A stretch of DNA of 64,000 nt from Mucilaginibacter sp. UR6-1 (GTDB lineage: Bacteria; Bacteroidota; Bacteroidia; Sphingobacteriales; Sphingobacteriaceae), in NCBI RefSeq assembly GCF_020880975.1, contig NZ_JAJIWP010000003.1:62001-126000 (forward strand), in the 5' to 3' direction. Shown here piece by piece: positions 8,626-17,979 of this stretch (its first letter is position 1; the number at the start of each line of letters is the position of its first letter). Made by a program: the position numbers and the translations under genes. Below the pieces are notes generated by a model. The model had not been told where the DNA came from and searched no databases. It worked only from the letters and a program-made list of their open reading frames with translations.

Positions 8626-9128
8626 TGGGTAAAATAACCAATCAGGAAGTTTTAGATAAAATAGCCGCTAAGTTTAACGAGCAGGTAACCGTAATTGGCG
8701 AACCCCACAGTTTGCTGACCGTTGAAACCGGTCGTGATCAGATCATTGATCTGCTTGCCTTTTTAAAGAATGATGCAACGCTGCAATTCATTTTTTTGAC
8801 AGATATTACGGCTATCCATTATCCTGAACAGGAAAAACCTATCGGTGTAATATACCACCTGCATAGTTTGGTTAATAATGTACGCATTCGCGTTAAAGTG
8901 TTTTTGCACGATGCTGATGTGCATATCCCTACAGCTACTGTGCTGTGGGACGGTGCCAACTGGATGGAGCGCGAAACCTACGACTTTTTTGGCGTTGTGT
9001 TTGACGGCCACCCTGACCTTCGCCGTATTTTAAATGTTGACGATATGACGGCCTTCCCGATGCGTAAAGAATTTCCGCTGGAAGACCCGAACCGTGTAGA
9101 TAAGAAAGATTACTTTTTTGGAAGATAA
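8625..9128 (+). CDS. nuoC: NADH-quinone oxidoreductase subunit C
   Basis: 167 residues, a separate nuoC rather than the fused nuoCD of enterobacteria. The 30-kDa subunit signature ERETYDFFGV followed by GHPDLRRIL lies at about residues 109-131. It is part of the hydrophilic connecting module of complex I beside NuoB and NuoD. It begins on the last base of nuoB and ends 5 nt before nuoD. Confidence 0.95.
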   Translation: MGKITNQEVLDKIAAKFNEQVTVIGEPHSLLTVETGRDQIIDLLAFLKNDATLQFIFLTDITAIHYPEQEKPIGVIYHLHSLVNNVRIRVKVFLHDADVHIPTATVLWDGANWMERETYDFFGVVFDGHPDLRRILNVDDMTAFPMRKEFPLEDPNRVDKKDYFFGR

Positions 9129-9133
9129 TACGT

Positions 9134-10345
9134 ATGCAGAACCATCCTGTATTTTTTGATAATGATCCGCAAGGCGAACTATCGACCCTTAATTTAGGGC
9201 CAACGCACCCGGCTACGCACGGCGTTTTCCAAAACGTACTGCAAATGGACGGTGAGCGTATAGTAAGCGGCGTATCAACCATTGGCTATATCCATCGCGC
9301 GTTCGAGAAAATTGCCGAACACCGCCCTTTTTACCAGATCACCCCGCTGACTGACAGGCTGAACTACTGCTCATCGCCCATAAACAATATGGGTTGGCAC
9401 ATGACGGTTGAAAAGCTGGCCGGCATCACCATGCCAAAACGTGTGGATTACATGCGCGTAATTATTATGGAACTTGCCCGTATCGCCGATCATATTATAT
9501 GTAACGGCGTATTGGGGGTTGATACCGGCGCCTTTACGGGCTTTTTGTACATGATGGAATATCGCGAAGAGATCTATGAAATTTACGAGGAGATCTGCGG
9601 CTCGCGCCTTACAACCAACATCGGCCGTATAGGCGGGTTTGAGCGTAACTTCAATACCATCGCGTTTAACAAGATCCGCAAGTTTTTAAAGGAATTTCCG
9701 CCGGTTTTAAAGGAGTTTGAAAACCTTTTTAACCGTAACCGTATATTTATTGACCGTACCAAGGGCGTTGCCCCGGTTACCGCCGAAACCGCTTTGAGCT
9801 ATAGCTGGAGCGGGCCGCTGCTGCGTGCTGCCGGTATTGATTATGATGTACGCGCTATGGAGCCCTATTCATCGTACGAAGATTTTGATTTTGAGATCCC
9901 CGTAGGAGAGAATGGCGACGTGTACAGCCGCTTTTTGGTACGTAACGAAGAAATGAAGCAAAGCTTGCGCATTATTGAGCAGGCGCTTACCAAGATCGAA
10001 AAAGAACCCGCGGATATATTCCACGCCGATGTGCCTGAGTTCTACCTGCCTCCAAAGGAAGAAGTTTATAATAATATGGAAGCGCTGATCTATCACTTTA
10101 AGATAGTGATGGGTGAGGTTGAAACCCCGGTTACCGATGTATACCACGCCGTTGAAGGCGCTAACGGCGAACTGGGTTTTTACCTGGTGAATGATGGTGG
10201 CCGTTCGCCGTACCGTTTGCACTTCCGCAGGCCAAGCTTTATAAATTACCAGATGTACGCGCCCATGAGCCAGGGCATGCTACTGTCTGACGCGATAATT
10301 AACATGAGTAGTTTAAACGTTATAGCGGGAGAATTAGATGCTTAG
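9134..10345 (+). CDS. nuoD: NADH-quinone oxidoreductase subunit D
   Basis: 403 residues, the 49-kDa subunit forming the quinone site with NuoB. The N-terminal family motif GPTHPATHGV is at about residues 17-26 and the region SSPINNMGWHMTVEKLAGI contains the quinone-site residues. The C-terminus reads NVIAGELDA, where many homologues end in GEVDR. The last 8 bases overlap nuoE in another frame. Confidence 0.96.
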   Translation: MQNHPVFFDNDPQGELSTLNLGPTHPATHGVFQNVLQMDGERIVSGVSTIGYIHRAFEKIAEHRPFYQITPLTDRLNYCSSPINNMGWHMTVEKLAGITMPKRVDYMRVIIMELARIADHIICNGVLGVDTGAFTGFLYMMEYREEIYEIYEEICGSRLTTNIGRIGGFERNFNTIAFNKIRKFLKEFPPVLKEFENLFNRNRIFIDRTKGVAPVTAETALSYSWSGPLLRAAGIDYDVRAMEPYSSYEDFDFEIPVGENGDVYSRFLVRNEEMKQSLRIIEQALTKIEKEPADIFHADVPEFYLPPKEEVYNNMEALIYHFKIVMGEVETPVTDVYHAVEGANGELGFYLVNDGGRSPYRLHFRRPSFINYQMYAPMSQGMLLSDAIINMSSLNVIAGELDA

Positions 10346-10865
10346 AGTTGAAAATACTGAGCAGGCACCTGTTGAGTTTTCAGCAGCGCTGATCGCTAAG
10401 TTTGATGATATAAAAAGCCGCTATCCGGAAGGAAAGCAAAAATCGGCCTTGTTGCCGGTATTGCACCTGGTACAGGCCGAATACGGTTGGGTAAGTGCCC
10501 CGGCTATGGATAAGGTAGCCGAGTATCTTGATATTTTACCTATTGAGGTATACGAGGTGGCAACTTTTTACACCATGTACTTTATGCGCCCGCAGGGCAA
10601 ATATGTACTGGAGGTTTGCCGCACAGGCCCATGCTGCCTGGTAGGTGCCGAAAAAATAATGGACTACATTGAGCAGCAGTTAGGTGTTAAAGAGGGTGAA
10701 GTAACCGCTGATGGCTTATTTAGCTGGAGAGGTGTGGAGTGTTTGGCTGCCTGTGGCTTTGGCCCGGTGCTGCAAATTGGCCCTGAGTATACTTTTTACG
10801 AAAATTTAACAACCCAATCGGTTGATACTTTAATAGCGGACTTGAAAGCAAAGGCAAATAACTAA
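10338..10865 (+). CDS. nuoE: NADH-quinone oxidoreductase subunit E
   Basis: 175 residues. Thioredoxin-like [2Fe-2S] subunit (cluster N1a) of the NADH-input module. Ligand cysteines are in CRTGPCC and CLAACGFGPV, the usual pattern for the 24-kDa subunit. The N-terminal helical part with YGWVSAPAMDKVAEYL is also typical. It starts inside nuoD and its stop overlaps nuoF by one base. Confidence 0.95.
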   Translation: MLRVENTEQAPVEFSAALIAKFDDIKSRYPEGKQKSALLPVLHLVQAEYGWVSAPAMDKVAEYLDILPIEVYEVATFYTMYFMRPQGKYVLEVCRTGPCCLVGAEKIMDYIEQQLGVKEGEVTADGLFSWRGVECLAACGFGPVLQIGPEYTFYENLTTQSVDTLIADLKAKANN

Positions 10866-12229
10866 TGGGACGCAAATTATTATTACAACATATAAATGCA
10901 CCCGGCATCAATACCCTTGATGGGTATCGCCAAACAGGGGGTTATGCCGCGGTTGAAAAGGCGCTGAAAACACTCTCTCCTGACGATGTTGTGGAAGAAG
11001 TGAAAAAATCAGGCTTGCGTGGCCGTGGCGGCGCGGGTTTCCCTACGGGGATGAAGTGGAGCTTTTTAGCCAAACCCGAAGGTGTGCCCCGTTACCTGGT
11101 TTGTAATGCCGATGAATCAGAACCCGGAACTTTTAAGGACCGTTACCTGATGACCAAGATCCCTCACTTACTGATCGAGGGCATGATCGTGGCCAGTTAC
11201 GCCCTGGGTGCCAACACATCATATATTTACGTTCGCGGCGAAATGATGCCGCAGATACGCATCCTTGAAAAAGCCATTGCCGAAGCCAAAAATGCAGGTT
11301 TCCTGGGCAAAAATATATTAGGTACCGGTTACGATCTGGAACTATACGTACAACCAGGTGGCGGTGCCTACATCTGCGGAGAAGAAACCGCATTGCTTGA
11401 ATCATTAGAAGGCAAACGTGGTAACCCGCGTATTAAGCCGCCATTCCCGGCTATTGCCGGTTTGTATGGTTGCCCTACAGTGGTTAATAATGTGGAGTCG
11501 ATAGCCGCGGTAGTGCCTATCATTAACGAGGGTGGCGACGAATACGCTAAGATCGGCATCGGCCGCAGTACCGGTACCAAGCTGATCTCCGCATCGGGCA
11601 ATATCAATAAACCGGGTGTTTATGAGATAGAGCTGGGTGTACCGGTTGAAGAATTTATTTACAGCGACGAATATTGCGGCGGTATAGCCAATGGCAAACG
11701 CCTTAAAGCGGTAGTAGCCGGTGGATCATCGGTGCCGATTTTGCCTGCTAATTTGATATTGAAAACCATCAACAACGAAAGCAGGCTGATGAGCTACGAA
11801 TCCCTGTCTGACGGTGGATTCGCAACCGGCAGTATGATGGGTTCGGGTGGTTTCATCGTGTTTGATGAAGATCAGTGCATCGTACGTAACACCTGGAATT
11901 TCGCCCGCTTTTATCATCACGAAAGCTGCGGACAGTGTTCGCCATGCCGTGAGGGTACCGGCTGGATGGAAAAGGTTTTGCACCGCCTGGAATATGGCCA
12001 TGGCAAAATGAGCGATATGGACCTGCTGGTTGATGTATCTAAAAAAATTGAGGGTAACACCATTTGTCCGCTGGGTGACGCGGCAGCCTGGCCGGTAGCC
12101 AGTGCCATACGCCACTTTAGGGATGAATTTGAGTGGCATGTTACCAATGCTGCCGAAGCTACCACACGCAACTACGGTTTGGCCAATTACGCCGACCCGT
12201 TGCCGAAGGTGGAAAAGACGGAAGCATAA
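10865..12229 (+). CDS. nuoF: NADH-quinone oxidoreductase subunit F
   Basis: 454 residues. The 51-kDa FMN- and NADH-binding subunit that takes hydride from NADH. Visible motifs: the glycine-rich NADH/FMN loop GLRGRGGAGFPTGMKW (about residues 49-64), the FMN site around GAYICGEETALLESLEG (about 168-184), and the cluster N3 motif CGQCSPCREGTGW with a fourth Cys in NTICPLGDAAAWP. Tightly coupled to nuoE (1-base overlap). A 225-nt gap with palindromic repeats separates it from nuoG. Confidence 0.97.
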   Translation: MGRKLLLQHINAPGINTLDGYRQTGGYAAVEKALKTLSPDDVVEEVKKSGLRGRGGAGFPTGMKWSFLAKPEGVPRYLVCNADESEPGTFKDRYLMTKIPHLLIEGMIVASYALGANTSYIYVRGEMMPQIRILEKAIAEAKNAGFLGKNILGTGYDLELYVQPGGGAYICGEETALLESLEGKRGNPRIKPPFPAIAGLYGCPTVVNNVESIAAVVPIINEGGDEYAKIGIGRSTGTKLISASGNINKPGVYEIELGVPVEEFIYSDEYCGGIANGKRLKAVVAGGSSVPILPANLILKTINNESRLMSYESLSDGGFATGSMMGSGGFIVFDEDQCIVRNTWNFARFYHHESCGQCSPCREGTGWMEKVLHRLEYGHGKMSDMDLLVDVSKKIEGNTICPLGDAAAWPVASAIRHFRDEFEWHVTNAAEATTRNYGLANYADPLPKVEKTEA

Positions 12230-12239
12230 TAAGCATAGC

Positions 12240-12302
12240 GTCATTGCGAGGTACGAAACAATCCCCGACAGACTGAGAGATTGCTTCGTACCTCGCAATG
12301 AC
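12240..12302. repeat. REP-like palindrome, GTCATTGCGAGG family (two arms)
   Basis: The 24-base arms at 12240-12263 and 12279-12302 are inverted copies with a single mismatch, around a 15-nt loop. The arm core is GTCATTGCGAGGTACGAA. A single arm of the same family recurs at 15976-15999, also inside the nuo operon. Dispersed elements of this kind are frequent in Sphingobacteriaceae genomes. Between nuoF and nuoG it could stabilise or attenuate the mRNA. Confidence 0.85.
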
Positions 12303-12320
12303 GGGAAAGAAAATAAAAGG

Positions 12321-12396
12321 GTGTCACCCTGGGCCTGTCGAAGGGCTAAACGCCGGACATAAATTGGCGGATGCTTCGACAAGCTCAGCATGACAG
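12321..12396. repeat. Second palindromic repeat, CCTGTCGAAGGGC family
   Basis: Imperfect inverted arms: GTGTCACCCTGGGCCTGTCG plus AAGGGC (12321-12346) and GCTTCGACAAGCTCAGCATG plus ACAG (12373-12396). They flank a 26-nt spacer. This is a different dispersed family from the one at 12240 and lies directly after it, ending 58 nt before the nuoG start. The arms have diverged, so the hairpin is weaker. Confidence 0.7.
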
Positions 12397-12454
12397 AAAG
12401 AAATATAAGGTCTTAAAAGTCCATCACTATAAGTGGGGATTTAGGAGTGATAAA

Positions 12455-13447
12455 ATGAAAGTAACGATAGACGGAATCACTGTTGACGTAGAACCCGGAA
12501 CAAGCATCCTGAATGCCGCGAGGCAGATAGGTGGCGATATTGTTCCGCCTGCTATGTGTTATTACTCAAAGCTTGAGGGCAGCGGCGGTAAATGCCGTAC
12601 CTGTTTGGTTAAGGTAAGCAAAGGCTCTGAAAAAGATCCGCGCCCTATGCCCAAGCTGGTAGCATCGTGCCGTACCACGGTGATGGATGGCATGGAAGTG
12701 CAAAACATAACCTCGCCCGAGGTTATTGAAGCGCGTAAAGGCGTGGTAGAGATGCTGCTGATCAACCACCCGCTGGATTGCCCGGTGTGCGATCAGGCCG
12801 GTGAATGCCACTTGCAGGATTTGGGCTATGAGCATGGCGCCGCCAAAACCCGTTACGAGTTTGACCGCCGTACGTTTGAAAAGATTGACATTGGCGACAA
12901 GATACAACTGCACATGACGCGTTGCATACTTTGCTACCGCTGCGTGTTCACTGCAGACCAGATAACCAATACCCGCCTGCATGGTATCCTTAACCGCGGT
13001 GATCATTCCGAAATATCAACCTATATACAAAAAGCGGTTGATAACGATTTTTCGGGCAATGTGATAGATGTATGCCCGGTAGGCGCTTTAACTGATAAAA
13101 CCTTCCGCTTTAAAAACCGTGTGTGGTTTACCAAACCGGTTGAAGCACACCGCGATTGTGATAAATGCTGCGGCAAGGTAACCTTATGGTACAAAGGTGA
13201 GGATGTGATCAGGGTTACAGGCCGTAAGGATGTTTATGGCGAGGTAGAGGAATTTATTTGTAACACCTGCCGCTTTGATAAAAAGAAAACAGCCGACTGG
13301 ACGATTGAAGGCCCGCGCAAGGTATCGCATAAATCAGTGATCAGCGCTAACCATTACGAAACCATGAAGCCGCTGCCGGTGGTAAAAACCAACCCGCTGT
13401 TGCAGGAAGCTAATAAAGAACAATTTGAACGCGAAACCCGCCTGTAA
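12455..13447 (+). CDS. nuoG: Short NuoG-like complex I iron-sulfur subunit
   Basis: 330 residues from the ATG at 12455, which is preceded by TAGGAG at good spacing; the upstream in-frame ATG at 12371 lies in the repeat and is rejected. Domains: an N-terminal [2Fe-2S] ferredoxin fold (CYYSKLEGSGGKCRTC and a later CRTT), the His-Cys3 cluster motif HPLDCPVCDQAGEC, a four-Cys site (CILCYRC plus CPVGAL), then a last cysteine cluster (CDKCC and FICNTC) like the start of the molybdopterin-oxidoreductase domain. The large catalytically inert molybdopterin domain of E. coli NuoG (about 900 residues) is absent. Short forms are usual in Bacteroidota. The stop abuts nuoH. Confidence 0.93.
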   Translation: MKVTIDGITVDVEPGTSILNAARQIGGDIVPPAMCYYSKLEGSGGKCRTCLVKVSKGSEKDPRPMPKLVASCRTTVMDGMEVQNITSPEVIEARKGVVEMLLINHPLDCPVCDQAGECHLQDLGYEHGAAKTRYEFDRRTFEKIDIGDKIQLHMTRCILCYRCVFTADQITNTRLHGILNRGDHSEISTYIQKAVDNDFSGNVIDVCPVGALTDKTFRFKNRVWFTKPVEAHRDCDKCCGKVTLWYKGEDVIRVTGRKDVYGEVEEFICNTCRFDKKKTADWTIEGPRKVSHKSVISANHYETMKPLPVVKTNPLLQEANKEQFERETRL

Positions 13448-14488
13448 ATGGAATTAACAGATATTATAGTAAAAGTTATACTGATCGTTATAGTGTTCGC
13501 TATCAGCTTAGTGATAGCCATGTACTCTACCTATGCCGAGCGTAAAATAGCCGCCTTTTTTCAGGATAGGGTAGGCCCTAACCGCGCCGGTCCGTTTGGT
13601 ATGTTACAACCACTGGCTGATGGTGCCAAAATGTTTTTGAAGGAAGAGATCATCCCGACAAGGGCAAGTGGTTTGCTGTTCATCGTAGGCCCGTCGCTGG
13701 CTATATTAACAGCGTGTATTGGTTCGGCTGTTATTCCGTGGGGCCAAAAGCTTACCATCGGTTCAACCATTATTGATCTTCAGGTTACTGATATCAACGT
13801 AGGTATCCTGTACATCTTCGGTGTGGTATCATTAGGTGTATACGGCATCATGATAGGTGGCTGGGCATCAAACAACAAATACTCGCTGCTGGGGGCTATA
13901 CGTGCGGCATCGCAAAATATCAGCTACGAAATTTCAATGGGGCTTTCTATCATCGCCCTGCTACTGGTAACAGGTTCGTTAAGCCTGCGTGAGATCGCGG
14001 AGCAACAACACGGCTTTTGGCATGATGGCTGGTTTACCTGGAACTTTTTTAAGCAACCATTGGGCTTCCTGATATTCATTGTATGCGCCTTTGCCGAAAC
14101 CAACCGTACCCCGTTTGATTTGCCTGAGTGCGAAACCGAGCTGGTAGGTGGTTACCATACCGAATATTCATCCATGAAACTGGGCTTTTACCTGTTTGCC
14201 GAATACATTAACATGTTCGTGTCATCAGCGGTAATGGCTACGCTTTATTTTGGTGGTTATAATTTCCCGTTTATGGAATTGATTGATTCGCCAAACCTGG
14301 TTACTATTATTGGTGTGGTGGTGCTGTTCGCTAAAATATTCGCGTTCATCTTCTTCTTTATGTGGATTCGCTGGACTATCCCGCGCTTTCGTTACGATCA
14401 GTTGATGAACCTGGGCTGGAAAACCCTGATCCCGTTGGCAATAGCCAATATTGTAATAACAGGTATTGTTATTACGCTTTTAAATTAA
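13448..14488 (+). CDS. nuoH: NADH-quinone oxidoreductase subunit H
   Basis: 346 residues, membrane-arm subunit at the quinone chamber, with about eight predicted helices. Signatures: AERKIAAFFQDRVGPNRAGP (about residues 28-47) and the conserved acidic loop TPFDLPECETELVGGYHTEY, where most homologues have DLPEAE. It starts at the base after the nuoG stop, so the two are translationally linked. Confidence 0.96.
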   Translation: MELTDIIVKVILIVIVFAISLVIAMYSTYAERKIAAFFQDRVGPNRAGPFGMLQPLADGAKMFLKEEIIPTRASGLLFIVGPSLAILTACIGSAVIPWGQKLTIGSTIIDLQVTDINVGILYIFGVVSLGVYGIMIGGWASNNKYSLLGAIRAASQNISYEISMGLSIIALLLVTGSLSLREIAEQQHGFWHDGWFTWNFFKQPLGFLIFIVCAFAETNRTPFDLPECETELVGGYHTEYSSMKLGFYLFAEYINMFVSSAVMATLYFGGYNFPFMELIDSPNLVTIIGVVVLFAKIFAFIFFFMWIRWTIPRFRYDQLMNLGWKTLIPLAIANIVITGIVITLLN

Positions 14489-14504
14489 TGTGGAGTTTGT
14501 ATAA

Positions 14505-15002
14505 ATGGAATCATTAAGCAATAAAAAAAAGGTACTTGAAGTAAAGCCGCTCAATATTTGGGAGCGTGCTTATTTGCCGGCTATTTTTAAAGGCCTGGCA
14601 ATTACCATGAAGCACTTTTTTAAGAAACCGGTAACCATTAAATACCCGGAGCAGAAGCGTGAGTTTTCTGAAAATTTCAGGGGTATGCACTCTCTTAAAC
14701 GTGACGAGCATGGCCGAGAACGTTGTACGGCCTGTGGCTTGTGCGCTTTATCGTGCCCGGCTGAAGCCATTACCATGACGGCTGCCGAGCGCCAGAAAGG
14801 TGAGGAGAACCTGTACCGCGAGGAGAAATATGCTGCTGTTTACGAAATAAATATGCTGCGCTGTATTTTTTGTGGCTTATGTGAGGAGGCCTGCCCTAAA
14901 GAAGCTATCTACTTAGATGGCGATATTGTGCCGGCAGATTACCTGCGCAAGGATTTTATTTATGGTAAGGATAAATTAGTGGAAGCGCCCTTAAACCAAT
15001 AA
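14505..15002 (+). CDS. nuoI: NADH-quinone oxidoreductase subunit I
   Basis: 165 residues. Ferredoxin-like subunit with two [4Fe-4S] clusters (N6a, N6b): CTACGLCALSCPAEAI and CIFCGLCEEACPKEAI, both complete. The N-terminal amphipathic segment (GLAITMKHFFKKPVTIKYPE) anchors it to the membrane arm. It lies 16 nt after nuoH. Confidence 0.96.
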   Translation: MESLSNKKKVLEVKPLNIWERAYLPAIFKGLAITMKHFFKKPVTIKYPEQKREFSENFRGMHSLKRDEHGRERCTACGLCALSCPAEAITMTAAERQKGEENLYREEKYAAVYEINMLRCIFCGLCEEACPKEAIYLDGDIVPADYLRKDFIYGKDKLVEAPLNQ

Positions 15003-15063
15003 AAAGAAGTTTTATACCTTAGCCTGCGTATTACGGCGGGCAAGGTGTTTTTCAATACTAAAC

Positions 15064-15585
15064 ATGAGTACATTTTACTTCATCGCATTCCTGTCCATAT
15101 TTTTTGCGATACTGGTTATTACGGCACGTAACCCCGTGCACAGTATATTATACCTGGTATTAACCTTTTTTACGTTCACGGTACATTACATATTGCTGAA
15201 CGCGCAATTTTTAGCCATTGTAAATTTTATTGTTTACATGGGGGCCATACTGGTACTTTTCCTGTACACGCTCATGCTCATGAACCTGAATAAGGATAAT
15301 GAGCCCATGAAATCAAACATCGTAAAAATTGCCGCTGTATTTGGCGGCGGCTGCCTGCTGGTTACCATTGTGGCCTCGCTTAAAACGTTGGCCGTATCGC
15401 AGCCGGTAGTGCTGCAAAACCCCGAGCTGGGTTTGGTAAAAAACCTGGGCAAGGTACTCTTTAACGAATTTTTATTGCCTTTTGAAGTATCATCGCTGCT
15501 GTTGCTATCGGCAATGGTAGGCGCTGTTTTGCTGGCAACTAAGGATAAACAACCAAAAACACAACCTGATGGAAAGCTTTACTAA
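15064..15585 (+). CDS. nuoJ: NADH-quinone oxidoreductase subunit J
   Basis: 173 residues, five predicted membrane helices. The conserved third-helix region NFIVYMGAILVLFLYTLMLM (about residues 56-75) and the NPVHSILYLVLTFF pattern identify ND6/NuoJ. Its last 17 bases overlap nuoK. A 61-nt gap with a short GC-rich stretch precedes it; no terminator is seen. Confidence 0.94.
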   Translation: MSTFYFIAFLSIFFAILVITARNPVHSILYLVLTFFTFTVHYILLNAQFLAIVNFIVYMGAILVLFLYTLMLMNLNKDNEPMKSNIVKIAAVFGGGCLLVTIVASLKTLAVSQPVVLQNPELGLVKNLGKVLFNEFLLPFEVSSLLLLSAMVGAVLLATKDKQPKTQPDGKLY

Positions 15586-15898
15586 CGCCATACAAGCGGT
15601 GCCGCTTAACCACTATATTCTGTTAAGCGCCATTATATTTACGATAGGAGTAATTGGTGTACTGCTGCGCCGTAATGCCATCATCATTTTTATGTCGGTT
15701 GAGCTGATGCTTAACGCGGTTAACCTGCTGCTTACCGCTTTTTCGGTATACAGAAATGATGCCGCGGGGCAGGTGTTCGTATTCTTTATCATGGCCCTGG
15801 CCGCTGCCGAGGTAGCCATAGGGCTGGCCATCATCGTAATGATATACCGCAATACCAACTCGCTGGATATAAATGTGCTGAACAGGTTGAAGTGGTAG
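15569..15898 (+). CDS. nuoK: NADH-quinone oxidoreductase subunit K
   Basis: 109 residues, three membrane helices. The conserved glutamates are present in FMSVELMLNAVNLLL (helix 2) and AAAEVAIGLAII (helix 3), needed for proton transfer. Length is normal for the family. It overlaps nuoJ by 17 nt in another frame. Confidence 0.95.
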   Translation: MESFTNAIQAVPLNHYILLSAIIFTIGVIGVLLRRNAIIIFMSVELMLNAVNLLLTAFSVYRNDAAGQVFVFFIMALAAAEVAIGLAIIVMIYRNTNSLDINVLNRLKW

Positions 15899-15975
15899 CG
15901 GGTGATTTCGGATTTCGAATTTTCAATTTCGGATTTTGAACAGATAAACTGATAGAAGTAAAAAAAGATATATAC

Positions 15976-15999
15976 GTCATTGCGAGGAACGAAGCAATC
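15976..15999. repeat. Single arm of the GTCATTGCGAGG repeat family
   Basis: GTCATTGCGAGGAACGAAGC followed by AATC, nearly identical to the arms at 12240-12302. No inverted partner is found nearby, so this is a half element. The 147-nt nuoK-nuoL gap that holds it also has A+T-rich direct repeats (GATTTCGGATTTCGAA-like) at 15902-15940. Confidence 0.75.
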
Positions 16000-16045
16000 T
16001 CCGGATAAGCAGAACTCAAAATGATAGTTAGAGATAGACTACAAC

Positions 16046-17956
16046 ATGGACAAATACATCTGGCTTATTCCTTTACTACCGTTAGCCGGTTTTATTATTA
16101 ACGGGCTTGGGCGTAATGCTTTGCCTAAAAATTTAATTGGCGCTATTGGCAGCCTGCTGGTACTGGTATCATTCGGGCTAAGCGTGGCTACCTTTTTCCA
16201 GATCAAGGCATCAGGCGTACCCATTAACGTTGAGCTGTATAACTGGTTCACCGTTGGCAACCTGAATGTATCGTTCGCTTTTTTGATCGATCAGTTGAGC
16301 GCTATCATGCTGCTCATCATAACGGGTGTTGGCTTTCTGATCCATTTATACTCTATCGGTTACATGCACCATGATAAGGGCTTTGGTAAGTTTTTCGCTT
16401 ACTTAAACCTGTTCGTTTTCTTTATGCTGCTGCTGGTAATGGGCTCCAATTACCTGGTAATGTTCATCGGTTGGGAAGGCGTGGGGTTATGCTCATACCT
16501 GCTGATCGGCTTTTGGTTCAACAACCCAAGCTATGCCGATGCCGCTAAAAAGGCATTCGTGATGAACCGCATTGGCGACCTTGGTTTCCTGATCGCGGTA
16601 TTCCTGATATTTAATACCTTCGGCAGCATCAGCTTCGCGGATGTGTTCAGCAAGGCAGCCACTATGCAATCCGGCGACAGCACTATCCTGTTAATTACCT
16701 TATTGTTATTTGTAGGTGCTACCGGTAAATCGGCACAAATACCATTGTTTACCTGGCTACCCGACGCGATGGCCGGCCCAACCCCGGTATCGGCACTGAT
16801 CCACGCCGCAACCATGGTTACTGCCGGTATCTATATGATAGCCCGCTCGAACATATTGTTCACCCTGGCACCTGTTACCCTGGAGGTGATCTCCATAATA
16901 GGTTTGGCAACCGCGGCTTTCGCGGCGCTTATCGCCCTTACACAAACGGATATTAAAAAGGTATTGGCTTACTCAACAGTATCGCAATTAGGGTATATGT
17001 TTTTGGGATTGGGTGTTGGTGCTTATACCGGCGCATTCTTTCACGTGCTTACCCACGCGTTTTTCAAAGCCTTATTATTCCTGGGTGCCGGTTCGGTTAT
17101 CCACGGCATGAGCAATGAGCAGGATATGCGCAAAATGGGCGGACTGAAAGGCAAACTACCCGTAACCTTTTATACCATGCTTATCGGTACCATCGCTATA
17201 GCGGGTATACCGCCATTCGCTGGTTTTTTTTCAAAGGATGAAATATTAGCCCATGCTTTTGAGCACAGCACCACTTTATATGTAATAGGGGTAATCACCG
17301 CTGGCTTCACCTCGTTCTACATGTTCCGTATGCTGTTCCTTACGTTCTTCGGTAAATTCCGTGGCACACACGATCAGGAGCATCACCTGCATGAGTCACC
17401 CGCTACCATGACCATCCCGCTTATTGTGCTGGCCATACTGTCTATGGTAGGTGGTATGATTGGTGTACCTGAGGTATTGGGCGGTCATCACGAATTGGGT
17501 GCTTTCCTGGCACCGGTGTTTGAGCCCTCGGCAAAACTTACCGGCGAGGCACATCATCTGTCGCATAGCACTGAATACATCCTGATGGGTGTATCAGTTG
17601 GTGCCGCACTTATAGCCCTTGGCTATGCTTACATTAAGTATATAAGCGGTAAACATGTACCTGCCGCTGATACCGAAGAGCGACACATATTATCAAACCT
17701 GTCATACAATAAATTTTATGTGGATGAATTGTATGATTTCCTGATCCGCAAGCCACTGGACGCGCTGTCGGTATTCTTTTACAAGGTGGTTGACTTGCTG
17801 GGTATTGATGGCCTGGTAAACGGTTTGGGTAAAAGCTCAATTGAAGCAAGTAAAGGTCTGCGCCTGTTGCAAACAGGTAATGTAGGCTTCTATATATTTA
17901 TGATGGTGATAGGTATTGTGGCAGTGCTGCTGTACGGTTACACCCTAATTAATTAA
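16046..17956 (+). CDS. nuoL: NADH-quinone oxidoreductase subunit L
   Basis: 636 residues, the distal antiporter-like subunit of complex I. The Proton_antipo domains are visible: WEGVGLCSYLLIGFWF (about residues 144-159), the key lysine region ATGKSAQIPLFTWLPDAMAG (about 229-248) and SALIHAATMVTAGIYM. C-terminal helices and the long lateral helix are present, so the length is full. It sits 147 nt after nuoK, the gap holding a repeat half element. Confidence 0.96.
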   Translation: MDKYIWLIPLLPLAGFIINGLGRNALPKNLIGAIGSLLVLVSFGLSVATFFQIKASGVPINVELYNWFTVGNLNVSFAFLIDQLSAIMLLIITGVGFLIHLYSIGYMHHDKGFGKFFAYLNLFVFFMLLLVMGSNYLVMFIGWEGVGLCSYLLIGFWFNNPSYADAAKKAFVMNRIGDLGFLIAVFLIFNTFGSISFADVFSKAATMQSGDSTILLITLLLFVGATGKSAQIPLFTWLPDAMAGPTPVSALIHAATMVTAGIYMIARSNILFTLAPVTLEVISIIGLATAAFAALIALTQTDIKKVLAYSTVSQLGYMFLGLGVGAYTGAFFHVLTHAFFKALLFLGAGSVIHGMSNEQDMRKMGGLKGKLPVTFYTMLIGTIAIAGIPPFAGFFSKDEILAHAFEHSTTLYVIGVITAGFTSFYMFRMLFLTFFGKFRGTHDQEHHLHESPATMTIPLIVLAILSMVGGMIGVPEVLGGHHELGAFLAPVFEPSAKLTGEAHHLSHSTEYILMGVSVGAALIALGYAYIKYISGKHVPAADTEERHILSNLSYNKFYVDELYDFLIRKPLDALSVFFYKVVDLLGIDGLVNGLGKSSIEASKGLRLLQTGNVGFYIFMMVIGIVAVLLYGYTLIN

Positions 17957-17979
17957 AACGCAAGCGTTAAGTTGATAAA

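Noticed and set aside
12102..12362. 86-codon plus-strand frame over the nuoF end and repeats
   Set aside because: It reads through the palindromic repeat and nuoF in another frame; no family likeness.
12455..13447. NuoG as a truncated pseudogene
   Set aside because: All cysteine clusters are intact, it abuts nuoH cleanly and short NuoG is usual in this phylum.
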